A DNA stretch of 64,000 bases from Gracilariopsis chorda (Eukaryota; Rhodophyta; Florideophyceae; Gracilariales; Gracilariaceae). Positions 52,962 through 63,990 of the stretch are shown one piece after another. Within the stretch, counting starts at the first letter, position 1, and every line of letters starts with the position of its first letter. Under the pieces are notes generated by a model, which searched no databases, was not told where the DNA came from, and was given only the letters and a program-made list of their open reading frames with translations. Location: the NCBI GenBank assembly GCA_003194525.1, contig NBIV01000131.1, forward strand, positions 150,192 through 214,191, written 5' to 3'. A program made the translations under genes and the position numbers.

Positions 52962-54004
52962 TTGAAAGGTAAAACTATAGTGCGTCGCTCGAGAAATTGC
53001 ACCAAAAAGGGGAGAGTTTGTTTTTTGTTCATGAATCGAGTTCTTCTACAGCTGAAAGAGTGGCTCAATGAACTCATCAGGCTGCGGAAGCTTTGTATTG
53101 ACGCCATCAAGCTTTCTGAAATGTACCGCTACATCGCAGTACTACTGCTGTCGCACACAATTGGGTTTAGCTTTTGCAAGACCATTGATGTACACTCACA
53201 TTCTGGTAAATCCGCACCCTCACTCGAGAGGATTCGGTTTATTGCGAGTAACATCCTTGCATTTTCCGCTACAAGCCATGGCCAGGATGGGCACAAGGAA
53301 TGGAACTCGCAGCGCGACCAGACGCAAAAGCTTTGGGAATTCGAGGAGCTATCTTTTAGAGACACGAAGAAAGTGTTTTTCGTTCCGCTTCATCTCCTTG
53401 CTACTTTTGATGACGATCTATACGGTACCGGTGCAAATGACAATCACTGAAGATGTTGAGGGCGAGGAAATCGGACAAGGAGTGACACTCTGCGGATGCT
53501 GTGGCTGATGCACTGTCCAGGATTGTGTTTGCCTTGAATTTTAGAATTCGAGGCGAATCTCAACTTGGTTTGGTTCGTAGCTTGTTTGAGGTGCTAACGG
53601 AGGGTCATGGGGAGGGCGCCACCAGAACTTGCATAATCACTGCGGACAGAGGCTACTGCAAGGCGTCTTTTATGGAGCTGTTGACTGAATTCGGGTTCAG
53701 CTTAGTACTTGTAATGCCCAACCACCTACTCTGCGTTCATCCATTTGTTGCCTCTTCGTACCCCAACCCCAGCAGGGTTGATATCGAGGAAGGCCAGGAA
53801 ATGGGCAAGGCGACTGATATTGTCCTCGCTGCGGATGCAAGCGAAAACGGGGATGGTGGCATTGCTTCCAACCTTCAGTTAGACAGGAGGCGAGGCTTTG
53901 TTGTCGACGACATCCTACAGCTTGGACCGGATGCCTTTTTTGCAACAAGAATGTTGGAGCTTCGGGTGCATCGGTTCTTGGGCAGAAGAAATTTACTACA
54001 GTAG
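52962..54004 (+). pseudogene. DDE-type transposase remnant
   Basis: Two linked frames. 52962-53450: EMYRYIAVLLLSHTIGFSFCKTID ... WEFEELSFRDTKKVFFVPLHLLATFDDDLYG, where ATFDDDLYG is a candidate for the first catalytic Asp. 53501-54004: VADALSRIVFALN ... TCIITADRGYCKASFMELLTEFGFSLVLVMPNHLL, where ITADRGY fits the second Asp followed by Gly-Tyr, as in IS4/piggyBac-like transposases. The break near 53450-53510 is a frameshift. No terminal inverted repeats were identified. The assignment rests on motif order only. Confidence 0.5.
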
Positions 54005-54380
54005 CTGTTCGCGAACAAGGAACGGAGAAGTTTGCGAAGGTTCTGAGTTTTATGTACACTGTTCCCATGTCTTTACAAGAAACTTTGAACACATGCATAG
54101 CTGTTGCCAAGCCAAACTATTTGCTTAACAAAGTTCTTTATACTCGGCGAAGCATTGAAGGAGAGCAAGTCTCGGATCCGAAGACAAATGTGGAAAAGGT
54201 GATTTAAAGTACCTGCGTGCCTCTCACCGTCGGAAAAAGATTCTCAGATTGGTTTGTGCTCCGTCACTTTAGGGTTACAGGCACTAACGCTGGCTTGATG
54301 CTGCTTAGCAGTGAGACCGCACAGTCTGCGTTGAGGATTGTTGGTTCGCGTCAAGAGAAGACTTTGAAAGATTGATTTAA

Positions 54381-54702
54381 GCTTTTGTATGACGGATGGT
54401 TTTCATCTAAGAGGTCTAGAGAGGCTTTGATGCGTAAGACAGCGAACGAGGACGCAGTGCTAGCCACATTGCGTGCCCTTCCTTTTGTGGAAGACGTTTT
54501 TCGAGGCCAGTTTGCTGTCTCGAAAAGACGCCCTCTACCTCGCCTGCTCTCCGGACGGCATAGCGCTCCTCAAGAATGCTACTTTGCAACTTTTCAGTAC
54601 CGCTGTTGATTCTGATGCAGATCCAATCCATATTTCAGATAATACTTTTGTATTTGCGACAGTTGAAATCAAGACGCGTGTGGCTGAATCATTGCTCGGT
54701 TA
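54381..54702 (+). pseudogene. PD-(D/E)XK (YqaJ-like) nuclease domain remnant
   Basis: KRSREALMRKTANEDAVLATLRALPFVEDVF in one frame, then, after a frameshift near 54500, LLSRKDALYLACSPDGIALLKN and TFVFATVEIKTRVAESLLG. The pattern NEdxV ... SPDGIA ... VEIKTR is that of YqaJ/lambda-exonuclease-type nucleases (E, D, ExK). It lies just downstream of the transposase remnant on the same strand and probably belonged to the same element. The next 600 bases (54703-55313) show no gene. Confidence 0.5.
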
Positions 54703-55313
54703 GAGCGTCACGTTATCGACATCGGAACCGGTACAGTGCGAAATTGGAGATGCCCAGTTTCAGACCTACGTTCCCAAAGAGCACATAGCTCAGATTTCGC
54801 ACCAGCTTTTGGTCCTTGGCCTCACCTGTGCTGTTTTCGTTTCCGCCGCCGAGACTGGTATTCTATACATCGTTGTGATTTTTTTCCTACCGTGCTTCAA
54901 ATGAACGTCTGTGTTCTCGGAACGCTAGTATTTGGGGCTAGTTTGGTCTGATTGAAATATGTCGTCCAAAACTTTTGCAGAAAATGACGGATCGCGAATG
55001 CAGAGGTAATTTTCGTTAATTTTTTAGAGTGCCAGCTAGTTTTGGCATTCGACTCTAGCACAGAGTCTTCCATATTATGAATGCAAAACGAACGCAAAAG
55101 ACGTCGCTAGTTTACCGTGGAGTTTTGTATGTCACTCGCTATATGTGAATAACGGGTCTGGAGCTTAAGAACCGCTCTTACCAACCCATATCACGACGAC
55201 ACCCATCAAAACCACTCTCCACCGAGAGGCGGCTGCGTCTCCGTCTCCGGGAACGTCAGTTTGAAGAAGTCGTCCGGTACGCTCTCCTCCTTCTCCTTCT
55301 TCACTCTCTTCCC

Positions 55314-56047
55314 TCAACGTCCACAACGCCTCTCCTCATCAACCTCACCATCCACCTCCCACCTCCTCTTGCGCTGATCACCCAAGATTCTCTCTGCCTC
55401 CCTCGCCGCCTCTCCTACACTCCTAAGCCCACGAGTCCCCTTCCTAGCGCCCTTCTTCGCCTCCTTCCCTCCACCCACTCCACGCTTACCGCATCCCTTC
55501 AAGTCCTCTCTCACTATCGGCCTTTTCTCCCCAACCCTCCCCTTGCACACCTCCCCCTCGCTCTCCGCAGTCTCGGCCACAAACCGTACCCCTCCTTCTC
55601 GAATTCCCCATCAAAGCCCCCGTCTCCAAGTCCAAAGCTTATCCCATTGCCACTCACATACCTAAAACCACCCGTCATCGTACCATTCGGCGTCACAGTC
55701 ACGGGTGAGCCCCCCCGTCCACCACGACTCTCCCCAACTCCACCTCCCTCCTTCACCAACTTCTCCACCTCCCGTAGCCGCGTCTGAAACCTTTCCTGCT
55801 CCTCCCTCAACCATCCCACCTCTCGAATCACAAAGGCTGCAATCTTCGGCCCCATCCCACGCACACCCCTCTCCACCTCCTTCCCGACCTCCCTCACCAT
55901 CGCCCTAGAACACAACGCAAGCACTCCCTCCAACCCTTCCTCCTCCGCTTCCTACTGTTCCCACTTCTTCCGCATCCCCACAGCCACGGCTTCCTCAATC
56001 TCCGCAAGGAACTGTCCCCAGCTGCGCGATCCGTGGCCACTCGTCAT
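55314..56047 (-). pseudogene. Broken coiled-coil gene
   Basis: ATG at 56047 on the minus strand: MTSGHGSRSWGQFLAEIEEAVAVGMRKKWEQ, then TAG (55952-55954), then in frame EAEEEGLEGVLALCSRAMVREVGKEVERGVRG ... FVIREVGWLREEQERFQTRLREVEKLV (likely coiled coil) and a Gly-rich part. Frame changes near 55580 into a Lys/Arg-rich tail (VREDLKGCGKRGVGGGKEAKKGARK). No domain recognised. The helical part resembles the gene at 58395-59057 (LVREIGAVYRKNNALEDRV). Confidence 0.4.
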
Positions 56048-56686
56048 CTCAAACACAACACAGCTCAAAGAAAGCGGCAAGGATCAAAAGAAGCGGTAGA
56101 GATCGAAATAAGTGGAAAGCCCCCGGTGAGAACCTCACGCGCCAGCCGCTCCCGCGCATTCACTTCCCCGCCATTTTACCCCCTTCCAAAAACCCCCATA
56201 CACTGTATTTCAAAATATCTAGCACTTTCCGCTTTTACTTTCATTTCTACCCCACCCAATAACCTCTTTCATATCGTCACCCCCTCTCTACACCCCAGAT
56301 GTACCCCTTCAATGCCCAATAAACTCATATTCTTTACCTCTACCGCCATCCCACAGCCCCCGTTTACATAAACCTCATTATTTCTTCTTCATAACCCTTT
56401 CCCCCTTTTCCGCGCACATTCTGGACCTCTTATACCACTTCTACCAGAAAGTGTTTCTCATCTCTTTCGTCCTCACTTCTCAATATTGTGCATTGAATAT
56501 GAACAGAAACGCGTTCAAAACGCATAGAACAACCGTTTGGTCCTGCCTTTAATCTTCCTTCATCTAGTCGCCATCATCTAGTTCAATAAAGCTATTCTGT
56601 TGCATATAAAATCAGACACACCTGCCCGTTCTCTCTCTCTCCCGTTCTTCATCAACAGTTCCGCCCTTGACTTAGCACCTTTAAAC
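56048..56686. other. Divergent intergenic region with TATA box
   Basis: No gene seen. CATATAAAAT at about 56601-56611 lies 80 bases before the ATG of the membrane-protein gene and is a plausible TATA box. Pyrimidine-rich sequence at 56390-56470. Confidence 0.45.
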
Positions 56687-57886
56687 ATGTTGTTCGAGAA
56701 CTTTCGCTCCCAACAATACGTCTTCCTCCACAATGACGTTCGAGCAACTCTCACGTTCGACATTCTCCCCAACAAAACCTACCTTCGTTTCAACAATTGT
56801 TTGAAGCTAGAGTACTGCAGGGACACAAACAAGTCATATCTTTCAGGCGCAGCATCCATTCTAAGTGATGAAGTGAAAGCCGAAATGACCAACATTGACC
56901 AACTCCTGCGCGACAACCCCTCTGACCCCTGGTTCTTGCAAAATCACCTTCTACTACAAGACCTCCCATATCTTCGACACATATCCAACTACATTCGTTC
57001 CTCTCAATCCCTTTCGAACAATCCATTCCATATGGCAAGTCTTCTTTCTCTACTAATTTTCACCTCCCTCCTCTCCTTCGCCATCGGAACTCTCTACGGT
57101 TTTTTGAAACCAGTGGTCACCAAATTCCGTCTATCCGGCCATTCCTCCTGTGAAGCGGAGACTGGATATACCATACTGTACAGTATCATCGAGACAGTAC
57201 TCCATATCTTGTTGTTCGACTTTGCATTCTCCCTTCACAAGGAGTTGTTCGGCTCCCTCTCTTTCTGCCCAATGAACCCCACTCAACATTATGGCAGACT
57301 GAGCACCATCAGCGCAAGATTTGCAGGATTTGCCATAGCTGGACTCCTCGCCCTGAACGCGAACATATTCGCCGCCTACGAACTGCTACCAACGCCAGCT
57401 TCCCTAAGCTGTTCTATACGGAACGCCTCCATCGCGTTCTTTTCCGGTGGATTCTTCTTCGCCCTAACAGTCTACTTTGTCGACAGATTGGCCGTGTACG
57501 CCCTCGCAGGCCACCCGTTCAACAACAGAGTCCTTCTCCCATATTCGCCACACTATCTCTCCAACATCATACAAATCTTTACGTCAACGGCCTGGAAGTC
57601 TCTTCGAAGAGCATTGTTCCTGGACGACATCGTAATCTCCATTCGCACCTTTCTTCGTCGAGTTGTGCCCGTCTTCTTCGCGCACTTCACTTCGGAGTCC
57701 ATCCAACCTTCTGCCTTTTCAACCCACAGAGGTTTCCCTCCACTAGTGACTAACACTTTATTCATTCTTCTCCTCGTCTGCTCCAGCGCTATAGACTACG
57801 AAATCAAATATAGATTCAAGCAATATATTGCAGCTATCGGAACAAACCCCAGACCCCCAACCTCTCGGGTCCGTCCGTACGAATAA
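56687..57886 (+). CDS. Multipass membrane protein, unknown function
   Basis: 399 residues from the first ATG at 56687 (MLFENFRSQQYVF), single exon, ends TAA. The first 115 residues are soluble. Then about five hydrophobic segments: SLLSLLIFTSLLSFAIGTLYG, ILYSIIETVLHILLFDFAF, FAGFAIAGLLALNANIFAAY, ASIAFFSGGFFFALTVYFV, and NTLFILLLVCSSAI near the C-terminus, with an Arg-rich loop before the last. Four cysteines. No transporter or enzyme motif recognised. The clean frame and TATA box make it a credible host gene. Confidence 0.65.
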   Translation: MLFENFRSQQYVFLHNDVRATLTFDILPNKTYLRFNNCLKLEYCRDTNKSYLSGAASILSDEVKAEMTNIDQLLRDNPSDPWFLQNHLLLQDLPYLRHISNYIRSSQSLSNNPFHMASLLSLLIFTSLLSFAIGTLYGFLKPVVTKFRLSGHSSCEAETGYTILYSIIETVLHILLFDFAFSLHKELFGSLSFCPMNPTQHYGRLSTISARFAGFAIAGLLALNANIFAAYELLPTPASLSCSIRNASIAFFSGGFFFALTVYFVDRLAVYALAGHPFNNRVLLPYSPHYLSNIIQIFTSTAWKSLRRALFLDDIVISIRTFLRRVVPVFFAHFTSESIQPSAFSTHRGFPPLVTNTLFILLLVCSSAIDYEIKYRFKQYIAAIGTNPRPPTSRVRPYE

Positions 57887-58394
57887 CTTCTAGAACAACA
57901 GACCAACAATACACAATACTTTCGTTGTCGTAGCCCCTTCATCTTCTATCTTCCGCATTCCCTTCCAGTCGGCGTCTTTGCACAGCTGTTACGATTTAGG
58001 ATATGTGAGCTACATACTATGCTTCTCTTCTATGCCCCATTGTAGAGGTTTTTCTTATAACTATACCACTTTTTAATGTACGCGAGTGAGTTCATTGTAC
58101 GTTTTAGAAAGCGAGTGAGCTTGAAGTAAGATATCCAATGCCAAGGTTCTCCTTGTAGACGACTCCATACACGGTAAGAATTATATTTGGTTCACTCTGA
58201 TTCAGAAACAGAGTTATACGCATATTGTAGTATTAACATATCAAGCTGCGTACGTGGAAGGCTGTTTAGATGTCGCGGAAGTACGGTTTTAGTAGAAAAT
58301 TGGAGACCGAAATATTTGAGGACGGGTTAGCGTCGATACTAAATATCTCGCGTACTATATCGCGGCTTTGTTCAGAGCTTAAGCTATTTTCCCG
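57887..58394. other. Intergenic, no gene seen
   Basis: 3' flank of the membrane-protein gene and 5' flank of the next frame. No supported feature. Confidence 0.5.
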
Positions 58395-59057
58395 ATGTCG
58401 AGTGGGTACATTAGAGATGAAGAACTGCTCACTCTTTTGAATCACACGGAAGTCCCCGAAACGCCGCCCAGAGATGAAGCAGATGGTTATGAGGGGACAG
58501 AAGAGAAGAAGAAGACTGTTGGGCTAGGAGAGCTGGGAGTTGGAGTAATGGCTGCGAATGGAGGAGGAGATGCAGGTGGTGGACTGTAGCACAGATTCAG
58601 AAAGGATATGAAGGCCCGGGTTAAGGCTTTAAGTGCCTAGTTGAAGGAGAGTTTGTATACTTGTATGACAGATGTAGTGTTTGAGTATGGTGGCCTGTCT
58701 TGGAGCGTTTCTGATGGTGGGATTCCACTGGACGTGGTTACTATTGTTCGAAATCGGATGGAAATGGCAGGGGTCTTGATCGGGGATCATGTGGAAGAGA
58801 TCGTGGAGTGCTTGGTGAGGGAAATAGGAGCAGTTTATCGAAAGAACAATGCTCTAGAAGACAGAGTGACTGTCCTTGAAATGCAGCTTAGAGAGGCCGT
58901 TGATATTCAAGTGCACTTGAAAAACAGAGTGAACGGAGCACAACACGGGGCCGGTGGAGCAGGCGGTGCTCAAAGAAGCTGCCTAGGGACGAGGAAAAGA
59001 ATGGAAGACAAAAGTGAAGATGTGGAGCGAGGTACTCTCTTGAAGAAGAAACGTTGA
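58395..59057 (+). pseudogene. Coiled-coil gene with two TAG codons
   Basis: One frame from ATG 58395 (MSSGYIRDEELLTLLNHTEVPETPP) to 59057, interrupted only by TAG at 58587 and 58638. Between them HRFRKDMKARVKALSA reads on smoothly, and after the second LKESLYTCMTDVVFEYGGLSW ... VEEIVECLVREIGAVYRKNNALEDRVTVLEMQLREA (coiled coil) and a basic tail (ERGTLLKKKR). Both TAGs are one transition from CAG. Family unknown; weakly similar to the gene at 55314-56047. Confidence 0.45.
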
Positions 59058-59177
59058 CAGGTTAAGACATATGTTTCTGATGAAGAAAGAAAAGGACGAC
59101 TCCTAGCTCTTATGTGCATCATGATATAAATGAGACAATGCTTTATTTACGGCGGTACTAGAATGTATCTGTCATCG

Positions 59178-62100
59178 CTAATTATCTTCTTCCATATCCT
59201 CATCTCCCTTCTCACTCTCCTCTTGAGTATAAATGGCGTCGTCCGCATTATCATTTCCATCTTCATTAGGGTCATATTCGCCATCACTTTCATTTTGGGG
59301 GTCCTCGTCGTCTTCTAGCGGTTCTTGTGACACTCTGTCATCAGCGGTGCCCTCTTCGTTATTCCCAACTCCTGGCAACAGAATGGTTCCTTTCGTTCCG
59401 CTTTTGTCCTTCCGTATTAAGTCCTCGTCCTCCACAAACCTGGGTCTAAAACTAGATTGAAGTTGAACCGCATCCGGTAGCTCGTAGTCCTATGGTACCA
59501 TGTATAAATGGTAACGGAACAGAAAATTCTGTGCCATGGTCGCATCTCTACTACCTGCCCCCGCTTGGGACACATCTCCTCTTCCAATGAATATAGATAA
59601 CGGTGGAATTAAGAACTTCCTGGTCGCATATCCTCCAGAAACCGCTTCCAACTCCGCATTTATTGTCGCAAAATGCTTGTGAGACCTCTCGCACACCCAC
59701 AATGGAAACGAATACTTGCCAGAGGCTATCATAAAGTACCCCGGATTCTTTTCGTTCAGTTTCTCCGGGATCGTCAGCGTCTGAAAATCCGTATGTAGCT
59801 TATGTCTGGGACAGCCGCGTCCAGTACACAACACTCTACCCCCAGTCTTTGGCGCAAACATCTTATGCACCGCCACTCGGTTATCTTCCAATCCTAGGCA
59901 TACACAGATCTGACCCATACGTGCATCCAACAACGCCCGCCTCTTCACCACCCAGTGATTCTCCGTCGTTCTTTCCATTTCATCCGCGATTCCTCTCCGT
60001 GTAGTCATATACCTCGTAGACCCAGACAGTCTGTCTGCTTCATCAGCTGCCTCCCCAGCATTGAAAATGGGGTTCTAGAACTCTTGATTCTCTGCTTCTC
60101 GAAGATCTTGTTGGCGATTGAAATACTCCTCGAAGAATCCAAGCAGCTTCTCACTCACATCACCATCCATCAAGTCTCTCATGGCATGGAGCCTGCTCCT
60201 CATTCCTTCATCCGTTCCGAAACCTTCCAGCACACAAAATCCTCGCTCTTTCAACTCGCTTGTCTTCTTCGCAAAGTACACCATGGCGTAGTAGTCCTCC
60301 TCCACCGCCCGCTCCCAGAGACTGTTCGCTTCCGCATCGCTGAGAACCGGCGCTGCTTCTTCAGACGCTTTCCTTTCCCTATTCCATTCGCTCAAAAGCT
60401 CCTGGAACGCACCATGCCAGAAAACTGCGTGATGAACACCCCTCATGTCGTTCGGCCCAAGCAAATGGCAACGGTGCTCCTTGGGAAGATGTATCCTGTC
60501 CATCCACGCGTACATGCCCTTAACACCATCTGCAGTTGCGGTGGGCCACCTGCTGGGCAACAGGCTCACATACTTGAGCCAGCTCAAGTCCCCCACATTG
60601 GTATCCTACTCGGCCTTGACCAATCCTTCTGGAAGAATCTGAGGCACTTCATCATCAAACTTCTTCTTGTTTGGATCGTTCCTGTCTTCATCTTCTCCTC
60701 CCTCGTCGTCACTGAAAAGCAGTAGCTTATTCTTTCTTAAGAAGTGGCGTAGTTCACGTCCTCGCTTCTGCTTCAGAATGTTGATGACAAAGTCAAGAAC
60801 ATCATCGGTTCTCTGCCTTTTCGCATCGGCGTCCACCGATTCAAACAACAGCTCCTCAGCGTCCTCTTCGTCTTCCGAGTCTTCATCTGCCGGTTTCTTT
60901 GTTTTCCAGACCTTTCTCTTCCTCTTTCCCAGCGTAGATCCCGCAGAAACCATCCCCGTTGCACCTCCGTCTTTCAAGTGGCCCAGAGCCTTCTTCTTAC
61001 TCGCCCTCGCGGGCAAGCTCGAATTACTACCCTGAACTGCGCTTTGCCCCTGAGTCTTCGGAACAAGTACAGGTGAGGGAGGGACAGGACTTGGATTTGG
61101 CTTTTGAAAGTCCATACGGAACGTCTTTCCCAGTCTCTTCTTCAGATTCGTCAGCCTCTTCGATATGTTTCCTTCCAACATGGCAGGAGTGGCCGCCCTC
61201 TCCAGGCGTGCGGTGTTTCTGGCAACATAATCTCGAACAGGAACAACCAGGGACCCTATCACAACCTCAGTTTTGAACACGGTGTGAAGCCCTATGTTCT
61301 TCGTCTTCGCCACTTCTTCAAATAGGTTGTAAGCTTGATCACAACATCTGAAGAAATGCAACCTCATGTCCTGAAACCTGCCCATAGCAGTCCCTTTTGA
61401 TGCTTTTCGCACGTCATAGTGTTCCTGTAAGGCTTCCAACGCAAATTTCATCCTGTCCCCCTTCAGATTGAAGAACCTGTCACTGGAAAAGTGCGTAATC
61501 CCCAGCTCCGGGTGCTTGATGCACATTTCCTTCATTCTCGACATGAAGTCTTCGTCGGTGAACATTCTCAAACCCATGTCTGCAAACCGCAACATGTTTT
61601 TGGGGTTTGAAGTCCCTACCTTGCGCTTCAACAGTGCACCACGTAGCATTGTGCGCGTGACTTTCTTGAAGTCCACCTTCGTCTCCTTCTCAATCGTTTT
61701 CATAAACGAATGAATGGAGTAGAGCTTGTCTCGAAATGACATCACTCTAGCCGCAGCAACAGTATCATTCAGCACGTTTCCAATCGAAATCACTTGAGAC
61801 ATGGTCATTGGCAGCCCATCACGTCTTCTCCAAAACCATACACTGAGCCGGTTGCAGACATCCTGAAGTTTTTCATTCGTTTTCCTCTGGTCGAGGTAAA
61901 CATTCAAGCGGTGTAACCCGTCAACCAAAGTACAGTCCACCACAATTCGGTTCCCTTCAAACCAGTCATCTCCCGGCTTCTTCGTACCGATAATAGTGAC
62001 ACTCAGATTCCCAACGAACCCCAAGATTCCGTAGAGCTCTATTTGCTGCTCTACTTCTTTCTTGTGGGTGAGGTCCAGTTCTCGCACACCGTCATCCGGA

Positions 62101-63118
62101 GGCTTAATGAGGTCAATGTCGACAACATACGTATCTTATGTGTAGTCGTTCATATCAAACGAAGAATCCAGCATACTGTCGTCGACATCATCAGGAGGTA
62201 GCTCATCTCCCTTATCGAACAAGTCAACTTCGGCCTCTGAAGCCAATGCTTTCGAACCCACGAACTGCACCTCATCATCATCACTTCCTTCTTCCTCCCC
62301 ACCAGGTTGCTCTGGGAATACAACTTCCATCGGTGCACTGCTTCCTGCCTCCATAATTGCTTCTGCAACTTTGGTCTGATACGCCAATTGACTCTGACCA
62401 CCACTGCCTGCATCAATTGCGTTGCCAGCAGTTCCCTCAGCCATTGTTAAGGCTTTCGGGGGGGCAGAAACGGCAGTCTTCGGTGCCTGTAACTGCGACG
62501 CACCTCCCCCACTGCTGCTCCAGGGTTTAGTGGAGGCTTCGCCGGAGTGACAATGGGATTCGCGCTGTTTCCTTTCTTTGGATCGCTCAGTCTGACCACC
62601 TCCGCCTTTCCGGTGGAGGTGGTCGTCTTCACATTGGAGTGCAACGCACCCTTGTGTATTTCATCACCGTCGTCGTCACTCAAGCTCACCAATTGCGTCA
62701 ACTTCTTCGCCTTCGCCTTTCTTGCGGTGTTCTGCTTCACCTTCTTGGTGGACGGATTCTTCGTCGCAGTGGGAGTCTGGGCCGAAGAAGGTTTCGCAGC
62801 GGGAGTGGAGGGAGTGGAGGCTCCGCCACCAGAAGGTTGCATCATGTTCAGGTCCCAGCAGTAGAAAGCGTTGCTCTCCATATCTCCCAGAGTGTTCGGC
62901 ACGCTGTCACTCGTCTTGAACTGATACGGGTACTGCATATCTTTGCCATCCTCAATGAGCACCTTCCATATGACGACAAGGTCCTCTGTCGGCTTCCCCT
63001 TCAGTTCGTGCCCATGCAACGTCCTCACCAAGTGCCCACCAGCACCGGAATCACCTCTGACAAAGGCAGTCCCCACGCTCTTCTTCTCCCCATTAGGTAG
63101 ACTGACGACCAGGGTCAC
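59178..63118 (-). pseudogene. Long broken gene with ParB-like domain
   Basis: A single minus-strand reading of about 1300 codons if a one-base slip in a run of seven C (about 62460) is allowed. In-frame stops: TAA 62136, TAG 60606, TAG 60075, TAG 59490; final TAG 59178. N-terminal part (from about 63118; no certain ATG): VSLPNGEKKSVGTAFVRGDSGAGGHLV, then low-complexity basic and acidic parts. Near 62090-61880: RELDLTHKKEVEQQIELYGILGF ... IVVDCTLVDGLHRLNVYL, fitting the ParB/Srx N-terminal fold with DGxHR. Then a helical region, a nuclear-type basic tract (GKRKRKVWKTKK) and acidic tract, and a Cys/His-rich part (VLCTGRGCPRHKLH; WVCERSHKH). Ends with an acidic tail. Function unknown; could be a transposon- or virus-derived gene. 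Confidence 0.5.
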
Positions 63119-63590
63119 CTTCTCGCTTGGGTTCGGCCCCAGAATGGGTCACTGGGCTGCTTTGTGCCGCTGCACGTTGTTGGCATTGCGTTATCGGACG
63201 GTGTTGCCCTCGCTTTCCGCACAGAGGCACAGGGGTCTGATAGACCTCCTAGTGTGCCGCCTGTTGTCCACCTTTGCAGTCTTGCGCACCATGATGGGAA
63301 ACCTTTCGATAAGCGACCTTTCGATAAGCGACACGGAATCGGCGTAATCTGGTGCAGACGGTCGCGAAAATCAGCGCGAGCTGACAGCTGAATTCAACCC
63401 TGACGGAAGGCAGAGGTTCTCTTTTGCGTCCGTTCAGTCGGGACCAGGTGCTAAGGTGGCACGAAGAAGTGGACTCGGTGAGTTCGCTCACAGTTCTTTG
63501 CGGAGGAAGCATTCCGGTCGCCCTTTCCACCTCTTCTGTAACCCCCTCCTGCCACACGTCAACGCTTCATTGCTGGCACCGACCCCCAGG
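63119..63590. other. 5' flank of the ParB-like gene
   Basis: No certain gene. A 15-base tandem duplication CTTTCGATAAGCGAC occurs twice at about 63303-63332. The frame of the ParB-like gene is closed by TGA just upstream of 63118-63145, so an upstream exon or lost start is possible. Confidence 0.4.
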
Positions 63591-63819
63591 CCGGCGCAGC
63601 TGCGCCGGGTGGTGGGTCTTGACATTGTCGGTCGACAATGTCAAGAACGACCCCCCGTAATTTAATCAAAAATCAACATTCTGGTGTCCGTGCTTGACAT
63701 TGTCGGTCGACAATGTCAAGAACGACACCCCGTTATTTAATCAAAAATCAACATCTGGTGTCCGTGCTTGACATGTCGACCGACAATGTCAAGACCATCC
63801 ACCCGGCGCAGCTGCGCCG
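63591..63819. repeat. Palindrome-built foldback element
   Basis: About 230 bases whose ends are inverted copies of each other (about 54 bases: left 63592-63645, right 63767-63819). Each end has the palindrome GGCGCAGCTGCGCC and then a 27-28-base palindrome with arms CTTGACATTGTCG / CGACAATGTCAAG (63618-63645, 63693-63720, and an altered copy 63767-63793). The interior is a 75-base direct repeat. Looks like a MITE or foldback; no target duplication seen. Confidence 0.75.
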
Positions 63820-63990
63820 TTAGACCGACAACCTGAACTGTGAGAACTGCGACGAATTCTCGAAGTTTCACCATCTCCGTCTGTTCTGCAGTGCCCAACT
63901 CCCTCATTCCAAACAAAACCCTCCGAAGTTTCCCTCCCTGCTCCATTACACACTTCGAAATCAAATCTATTTGAAGTTCGAGGGACGTGA
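63820..63990 (-). pseudogene. Gene fragment at window edge
   Basis: Minus-strand frame LQIDLISKCVMEQGGKLRRVLFGMRELGTAEQTEMVKLREFVAVLTVQVVGL, helical and coding-like, running into the foldback element. Closed by stops upstream near 63990. Too short to identify; it may belong to the same broken gene as 59178-63118 or to a neighbour. Confidence 0.25.

Noticed and set aside
59130..59460. Plus-strand hydrophobic and Ser-rich ORFs
   Set aside because: They are antisense shadows of the acidic tail of the ParB-like gene, which is in frame with the rest of that gene.
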